Part shown: positions 5,615 through 9,645 of the stretch, piece by piece
Layout of the letters: every line of letters begins with the position of its first letter
How positions within the stretch are numbered: position 1 is the stretch's first letter
Assembly (NCBI GenBank): GCA_031263965.1
Contig: JAISES010000525.1
Location: 1-9,645 of the forward strand
Length of the DNA stretch: 9,645 bases
From: Prevotella sp.
Lineage (GTDB): Bacteria; Bacteroidota; Bacteroidia; Bacteroidales; Dysgonomonadaceae
Direction of reading: 5' to 3'
The notes under the pieces: generated by a model
Database searches by the model: none
What the model saw: only the letters and a program-made list of their open reading frames with translations
What the model was told of the DNA's origin: nothing
Position numbers and translations under genes: made by a program

Positions 5615-7639
5615 CTATTGATAGATATACGTTATGCTGCTTCGTATGGCGGCAGCTTCCTGCTGGATTTTAGACCACGATTTTGTGAAGTAATAAATTC
5701 CGTGCTCTTTGTCCGTGTACAGGTAGCTAAGCGCCACTCCTCGTTGGACACCCCGCGACAATTCTACATAACCCGTTTCCGGCTCTTCGCCTGATGGCAG
5801 ATAAACGACACTGTTCGAAGATTCATCCGTATACAGCCTGTATCCAAGTTCTTCGTCCGGTATGGCTCTGCAATACCTCACACTGCCCCAATGCCATAAT
5901 TGCTGGTTCAGCCTTATTTCATTGTTATTGCCGGGTTCAGCGAAATTGAAATTGCGTAGACCTCCTTTCATTTTCAGTTTTACGCCTGTCCCTGTAGTCA
6001 TGAATGCGTTAGAGCCGTTTGTCCATCCGGGATGCGGTTCGTATACGTATGGCGCTTCTCCCAGCCCGTGCGCGTCCATCGAGCCGAGCGGAAGCAGGCT
6101 CAGTTTTGAAGTATTTAGATTATAAACGCCGTTCAATAATGGCATCACCTGAGCCAGATCTGCCGCTAATTGAGGATCTACACCATCAGGAAGCCCGAAA
6201 GTATAATTACGGAAATCTTTATACACATTGCCTGTGGTATGAGGCATTTGCCCGAACATCTGGAGGATTGCCGCAACGTCAGGCAGATCGAACTCTACAT
6301 TTGCCGATGGATATTTATCGTCGTTCCTTGTGAACGCCGCATCATCGTAGCGGTAAGATGTGGCTTGGTTGTAATCGTTTGTAGCTATTTCGGTAATCCA
6401 TGTCCCGAATACTTTCTCGAATTTATTTACGGTATTGGCATCGTCCCCGAATGCGCTTCCTGCAAGGAAGTTAACCATCGTATTGTCATAGTTAAGGAAA
6501 TTCAGGGATTCCCCACGGTATTTCAGCCGTAAGTTGACGGTTGTCCACTCGTATTCCCCGATTCCGATTGTCGGATAATCGTTGATAATACGGGAGGTAA
6601 TCTCTGCCCCTGACGTCCCTATCCGGTAATCCCAACCTGGATAGCTGAGACCCCCGCCATAGTTAACCGGAAGACTTGCAAGCGATATCGTGATATTGCC
6701 TTCTAGGCCTGACGTAGGTGGAGTAAGCGGTTTTGGGTAAACAGCGGCAATATATGCCCTGTCATTGGCGGACAAATCAAGAATTGTTTTTTCTTTTATT
6801 TTATTAAACATAATAGTGGATGTCTTGACGCGTCCGGTCGTTACTATCCAGTCAGCAGGGATATACGGCAACATGATTGAGTTTTCGTCAAATGTCGGGG
6901 TAATAGTGTCCGCAATTAATAAATCGATGAGATAGAAATGCTCAAGTAAGTAGGAGTTCCCGATTTGATATTCCCCTAAGTAATCGTCTAAAGCAACGCC
7001 AATACCATCAAGAACGTTATTTTCGTTCAATACAACTCTTTCGTCAGGATTAGTCGGATTATCCCGTTGATACTCGTATATCATACCGAGCATATGTCCG
7101 AATTCTCGAAGGATGGAAGCCTTGAATTCCGGACTATTTACTTCCATCGGGTTGTTAATGTTAGCAATAGCCAGATTCATTGTAGGTTCCGATTTGCTGA
7201 CCGCCTGACATTGTTTTCCGAGATATGACCAGTTTGCTTCGAGGTAGTTGAGTTCCGGAGCTGCGTCATGGTTTGAGAATACTATCCTCACGTCCGATTC
7301 ATTAGGGTCAGTCACATACTTGAATCTCAGGTTAGTAAGCTCCGTGTATGTTTCCGCTACAGTCTTAACTTTGTTTATAAGGGCTGTATTCGCTGTCCCG
7401 TTCATGAAATAAATTTTGATTATGTCAAAGTCGTTCCATTTTGCTATAGTTTTTTCCGTAGTTGGTATACCAGCCTTTGTTGTTCTGGCACTGGGAACTT
7501 TCATTATTGAGAAGTAGGCCGGATAGCCCTCGTTTGCCAATGTCAGGTCTTTCTTCGGGCCGGACATTTCATTCAGATCATCGCTACACGACACAAATAC
7601 CAGTAATGGTATCAATGCCCACAAGAATAATTTCTTCAT
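5615..7639 (-). CDS. Surface lipoprotein with a degenerate metzincin (astacin-like) domain
   Basis: 674 residues. The signal peptide ends in a lipobox at FVSC (Cys18), and SDDLNE follows, fitting surface export. Residues about 60-300 look like a metzincin protease of the astacin/matrixin type: 'IIKIYFMNG' (73-81), 'VAETYTELTNLRFKYV' then 'ESDVRIVF' (94-121), 'WSYLG' (137-141), a helix 'SILREFGHMLGMIYEYQRDN' (175-194), and a Met-turn-like SIM at 254-256 followed by Tyr259. The standard HExxHxxGxxHE is altered: Arg178 and Tyr188 stand where the first and third zinc-binding His should be, while Glu179, His182, Gly185 and Glu189 remain. It is probably a catalytically dead binding protein. Residues about 305-674 are unassigned; this part has many aromatic and Asn residues and no repeat or membrane segment I can see. 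A one-mismatch -7 element (TTTATTTG, 7662-7669) lies upstream. The fimbrillin-like gene follows on the same strand. Confidence 0.78.
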   Translation of the reverse strand: MKKLFLWALIPLLVFVSCSDDLNEMSGPKKDLTLANEGYPAYFSIMKVPSARTTKAGIPTTEKTIAKWNDFDIIKIYFMNGTANTALINKVKTVAETYTELTNLRFKYVTDPNESDVRIVFSNHDAAPELNYLEANWSYLGKQCQAVSKSEPTMNLAIANINNPMEVNSPEFKASILREFGHMLGMIYEYQRDNPTNPDERVVLNENNVLDGIGVALDDYLGEYQIGNSYLLEHFYLIDLLIADTITPTFDENSIMLPYIPADWIVTTGRVKTSTIMFNKIKEKTILDLSANDRAYIAAVYPKPLTPPTSGLEGNITISLASLPVNYGGGLSYPGWDYRIGTSGAEITSRIINDYPTIGIGEYEWTTVNLRLKYRGESLNFLNYDNTMVNFLAGSAFGDDANTVNKFEKVFGTWITEIATNDYNQATSYRYDDAAFTRNDDKYPSANVEFDLPDVAAILQMFGQMPHTTGNVYKDFRNYTFGLPDGVDPQLAADLAQVMPLLNGVYNLNTSKLSLLPLGSMDAHGLGEAPYVYEPHPGWTNGSNAFMTTGTGVKLKMKGGLRNFNFAEPGNNNEIRLNQQLWHWGSVRYCRAIPDEELGYRLYTDESSNSVVYLPSGEEPETGYVELSRGVQRGVALSYLYTDKEHGIYYFTKSWSKIQQEAAAIRSSITYIYQ

Positions 7640-7877
7640 GATTTCTCTAATTTAAATTTTGCAAATAAATGAACATTAATATATGATAATCAGTATATTG
7701 TACTTCAAAGAAAGAAGAATTCAGCTTATATAAACAGTGAAATTTCATAATGCGTGTAATTTTGAAATCGATGTTTTAGAAAGTCTGTTCTGTAAATTTG
7801 GTTAAAAACCTTCGAAAGTTATCAATAATATTTAATATAGGCAAGTGAATAATGATTTATTTTCAATTTATTTTCCG

Positions 7878-7990
7878 CGTCATTGCGAGGTGTATTTCCT
7901 CTCTCCGTCATTGCGAACCTGAAAGGCGAAGCAATCCATAAAAGAACATTCCGACTGGATTGCTTCGTCGTTGTACTCCTCGCAATAACG
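7878..7990. repeat. Dispersed-type palindrome CGTCATTGCGAGG...GAAGCAATCC
   Basis: The outer arms 7878-7890 (CGTCATTGCGAGG) and 7978-7990 (CCTCGCAATAACG) pair with one mismatch. The inner arms 7927-7938 (CGAAGCAATCCA) and 7956-7967 (TGGATTGCTTCG) pair perfectly. CGTCATTGCGAA occurs again at 7906-7917. From memory, words such as CGTCATTGCGAG and GAAGCAATCC mark a non-coding palindromic repeat seen between genes in many bacteria. It has no coding capacity. Confidence 0.82.
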
Positions 7991-8003
7991 GGAGAAAAAG
8001 AAT

Positions 8004-8060
8004 AAAATCCATCTGAAAATGCCTATAAAAAAGATTTGCTATAAAATTTAAACAGTTTCT
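8004..8060 (+). repeat. 57-bp direct repeat, right copy
   Basis: Second copy of the segment at 3701-3757, same orientation, 55 of 57 identical, starting 4303 bp further on. It forms the right end of palindromic element copy 3 and lies 74 nt before the tRNA gene. The two copies bracket the fimbrillin-like and metzincin-like genes. Confidence 0.93.
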
Positions 8061-8115
8061 GAGATAAAAATCATAAAAAACCGTCATACAATATTCCTGT
8101 TTTACATAATAGTAT

Positions 8116-8123
8116 TACATTTG
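8116..8123 (+). promoter_or_regulatory. -7 promoter element of tRNA-Thr
   Basis: TACATTTG is an exact match to the Bacteroidetes -7 consensus TAnnTTTG. It ends 11 nt before the tRNA 5' end, so transcription would start around 8129-8131, just ahead of the mature tRNA. A clear TTG-type -33 element is not visible. Confidence 0.55.
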
Positions 8124-8134
8124 AGGGCTTAAAT

Positions 8135-8207
8135 GCCGGTTTAGCTCAGTTGGCAGAGCAGCGCATTCGTAATGCGCAGGTCTGGGGTTCAAGTCCCCAA
8201 ACCGGCT
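8135..8207 (+). tRNA. tRNA-Thr (anticodon CGT)
   Basis: A full cloverleaf of 73 nt. The acceptor stem is GCCGGTT with AACCGGC, the D-stem GCTC with GAGC, and the anticodon stem GCGCA with TGCGC around loop TTCGTAA, which puts anticodon CGT at 8168-8170. The T-arm is TGGGG TTCAAGT CCCCA, and the discriminator is T8207. CCA is not encoded. The anticodon arm matches my recollection of the E. coli tRNA-Thr(CGT) arm. It reads ACG codons. It converges on the ABC-F gene, whose stop is 78 nt away; no terminator is apparent between them. Confidence 0.97.
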
Positions 8208-8285
8208 CAGTGGTATGAATCTCAACAAACATGGGACTTCAGGGAGATTCTTTCTTATATTGCAAACGTATATCACTTCATTTGT

Positions 8286-9645
8286 TCACATCAATTCACT
8301 CAGTTCCATCCAGCGCATTGTTTTCTCATCTATTTCTTCGATAAGATCACTTATGCGATTCGACTTTGCAAGAAGCTCGTCCGTAGAGAGTGTTCCACTC
8401 GACAATTCAACTTCGAGGCCGGATTTTTCGACTTCGAGCTCCGGTATCAAAACATCCAACTCCTCAAACTCACGCTTCTCTTTGAACGAAAGTTTTTTCT
8501 TGTCTTCCTTTATGGAGAACCGGACTTTCTCTTCTTTTGGTTTGAGTGTTTGTTGCCTTTCTTTTTCCAGAGTGTCCTGTATTTCTTTCCATTCACGATA
8601 TTCCGTATAGTTCCCCGGGAAATCTTTTATGTTGGCATTTCCCTGAAAGGCAAGCAGATGATCTACAACCTTATCCATAAAGTAACGGTCGTGCGACACA
8701 ACGATAACACAACCCTTAAATTGCTGCAAATATTCTTCCAGTATATTGAGTGTGACAATATCCAGGTCGTTGGTCGGCTCATCCAATACAAGAAAATTAG
8801 GATTGGTTATCAACACTGTACACAGATACAGCCTGCGTTTTTCGCCTCCCGACAGCTTATAGACAAAATTATGCTGCTTTTCGGGCGGGAACAGAAAATG
8901 CTGAAGAAATTGTGATGCCGTCAGGCGGTTACCATTACCCAAATCGATTACTTCCGCTATATTCTGAATAACGTCGATAACTTTCATTTGCTCATCAAAC
9001 TTCAGGCCATCCTGGCTATAATAGCCAAACTTCACGGTTTCGCCTATATCGAAGCCTCCCCTGTCGGGAGCGACCTCGCCCATCAACATTTTTATAAAAG
9101 TCGATTTTCCCGTACCATTATTTCCGGCAACACCAAGCTTTTCGTAACGTGCAAAAACATAATTAAAGTCTTCCAGAATCTTTTTATTACCATATGCCTT
9201 ATAAATATGCTGAGCCTCGAATATTTTGTTGCCTATATACGAGCCCTTTATCTGCAACCGCACATCTCCCGCATCCCTGGCTTGTTTAGCCTTTTTTTCC
9301 AGATCGTAGAATGCATCTATTCTCGACTTCGCTTTTGTACCCCGGGCCTGAGGCTGACGCCGCATCCATTCCAGTTCTTTACGCAACAGATTATTTGCCC
9401 TGTCTATTTCGGCATTTTGGGCGCTTACACGCTCATCTCTTTTTTCGAGATAGTAAGTGTAGTTACCCTTATATTCAAATATTTGTCGCTGATCTATTTC
9501 TATAATCCGGTTACATACGCGATCGAGAAAATAACGGTCGTGTGTTACCATCAGTAAACTTAGCCGCGATCGTTGCAAATAACCTTCGAGCCATTCTACC
9601 ATATCCAGATCAAGATGGTTGGTCGGCTCATCCAGGATAATCAAA
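8286..9645 (-). CDS. uup: ABC-F family ATPase, Uup type (N-terminus outside window)
   Basis: The frame runs from the stop at 8286 to the right edge without a start; the TTG at 9644 is an internal Leu codon in 'IILDEPTNHLD', the Walker B of the first ABC domain. Residue numbers count from that codon. The first H-loop is MVTHDRYF (32-39). The inter-domain linker contains 'WMRRQPQARGTKAKSRIDAF' (93-112), typical of Uup. The second ABC domain has Walker A GVAGNNGTGKST (171-182), signature LSGGEKRR (264-271), Walker B LVLDEPTNDLD (285-295) and H-loop VVSHDRYF (315-322). The tail (about 350-452) is charged, proline-poor and coiled-coil-like, fitting the C-terminal ABC-F domain of Uup. The protein has no membrane segment; ABC-F proteins act on ribosomes rather than in transport, and Uup is linked to ribosome function and transposon excision in E. 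coli. It could be another ABC-F subgroup, but linker and tail favour Uup. Confidence 0.92.
   Translation of the reverse strand, partial: LIILDEPTNHLDLDMVEWLEGYLQRSRLSLLMVTHDRYFLDRVCNRIIEIDQRQIFEYKGNYTYYLEKRDERVSAQNAEIDRANNLLRKELEWMRRQPQARGTKAKSRIDAFYDLEKKAKQARDAGDVRLQIKGSYIGNKIFEAQHIYKAYGNKKILEDFNYVFARYEKLGVAGNNGTGKSTFIKMLMGEVAPDRGGFDIGETVKFGYYSQDGLKFDEQMKVIDVIQNIAEVIDLGNGNRLTASQFLQHFLFPPEKQHNFVYKLSGGEKRRLYLCTVLITNPNFLVLDEPTNDLDIVTLNILEEYLQQFKGCVIVVSHDRYFMDKVVDHLLAFQGNANIKDFPGNYTEYREWKEIQDTLEKERQQTLKPKEEKVRFSIKEDKKKLSFKEKREFEELDVLIPELEVEKSGLEVELSSGTLSTDELLAKSNRISDLIEEIDEKTMRWMELSELM

Larger units (their letters stand above)
7776..8062. repeat. Palindromic repeat element, copy 3 (about 287 bp), with a different core
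   Basis: The right end is clear: 8004-8060 repeats copy 1 almost exactly. The left end is weaker: TTAGAAAGTCTGTTCTGTAA at 7776-7795 is an approximate inverted version of the terminus, and AATATAGGC (7836 onward) can pair partly with GCCTATA at 8021-8027. The core differs from those of copies 1 and 2 and contains the CGTCATTGCGAGG/GAAGCAATCC palindrome. The left limit is uncertain. Confidence 0.5.
7640..8134. other. 495-bp gene-free region between the metzincin-like gene and tRNA-Thr
   Basis: No coding frame here looks real. It holds the leader of the metzincin-like gene (7640 to about 7680, minus strand), an AT-rich stretch to about 7775 with no recognised feature, repeat element copy 3 (7776-8062) with a nested CGTCATTGCGAGG-type palindrome, and the tRNA promoter motif at 8116-8123. 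Confidence 0.75.

Noticed and set aside
5862..6532. Overlapping plus-strand frames inside the metzincin-like gene
   Set aside because: They are antisense to an intact lipoprotein gene, overlap one another and show no protein-like pattern.
3582..8062. CRISPR array or insertion sequence in the repeat-bearing block
   Set aside because: The repeats are few, irregularly spaced and palindromic, with no spacer pattern, and none of the elements has room for a transposase gene.
8135..8207. tRNA-Thr as the attachment site of an integrated island
   Set aside because: The accessory block lies on the 5' side of the tRNA, I find no second copy of the tRNA 3' end in the window, and no integrase is present.
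8172..8915. Long plus-strand open frame (247 codons) running from the tRNA into the ABC-F gene
   Set aside because: It begins inside the tRNA and lies antisense to a clear ABC-F coding sequence; the translation is Phe/Cys-rich with no domain character.
8988..9557. Plus-strand frame of 189 codons opposite the ABC-F gene
   Set aside because: It mirrors the conserved ABC-F sequence; hydrophobic stretches arise from reading the opposite strand.

Overview
The window looks like chromosomal DNA from a Bacteroidales bacterium, possibly of the Dysgonomonas/Parabacteroides type; the genus is a guess. Evidence: a fimbrillin-type lipoprotein, lipoprotein signal peptides followed by Ser/Asp-rich residues, AT-rich spacers, promoter elements of the TAnnTTTG type, and a SpeA arginine decarboxylase of the Bacteroidetes kind. 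It has two housekeeping blocks with an accessory surface-protein block between them.

Left block (1-3.5 kb, all minus strand). A flavin reductase-like gene overlaps by four bases a stand-alone effector-binding (Cass2/GyrI-like) gene. Arginine decarboxylase speA follows after 19 nt, then a strong hairpin, then the start of a lipoprotein resembling the N-terminal scaffold of a YcbB-type L,D-transpeptidase, which runs off the left edge. The first three genes look like one operon, with a candidate promoter at 3506-3513.

Middle block (3.5-8.1 kb, minus strand). Two large lipoproteins with likely surface-export signals occupy it. One joins a fimbrillin-like N-terminal domain to a YD-like C-terminal domain. 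The other has an astacin/metzincin-like N-terminal domain in which two of the three zinc ligands are replaced, so it is probably a pseudoprotease, followed by about 370 residues I cannot assign. Three related palindromic repeat elements lie before, between and after these two genes. They share termini (consensus TTAGAAACTGTTTRAATTTTAT) but have different cores. A 57-bp segment recurs with only two differences in direct orientation on the outer sides of the gene pair. Two other small palindromes, of kinds that look like dispersed repeats, are also present.

Right block (8.1 kb to the end). A tRNA-Thr(CGT) gene with its own promoter motif lies on the plus strand and converges on the C-terminal two thirds or more of a Uup-type ABC-F ATPase, which is cut by the right edge.

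Most worth a second look: the degenerate zinc site, the shared-terminus palindrome family with swapped cores, the repeat-bracketed lipoprotein pair, and the inverted repeat just upstream of the fimbrillin gene. I see no CRISPR array, transposase, integrase or recognisable defence system.
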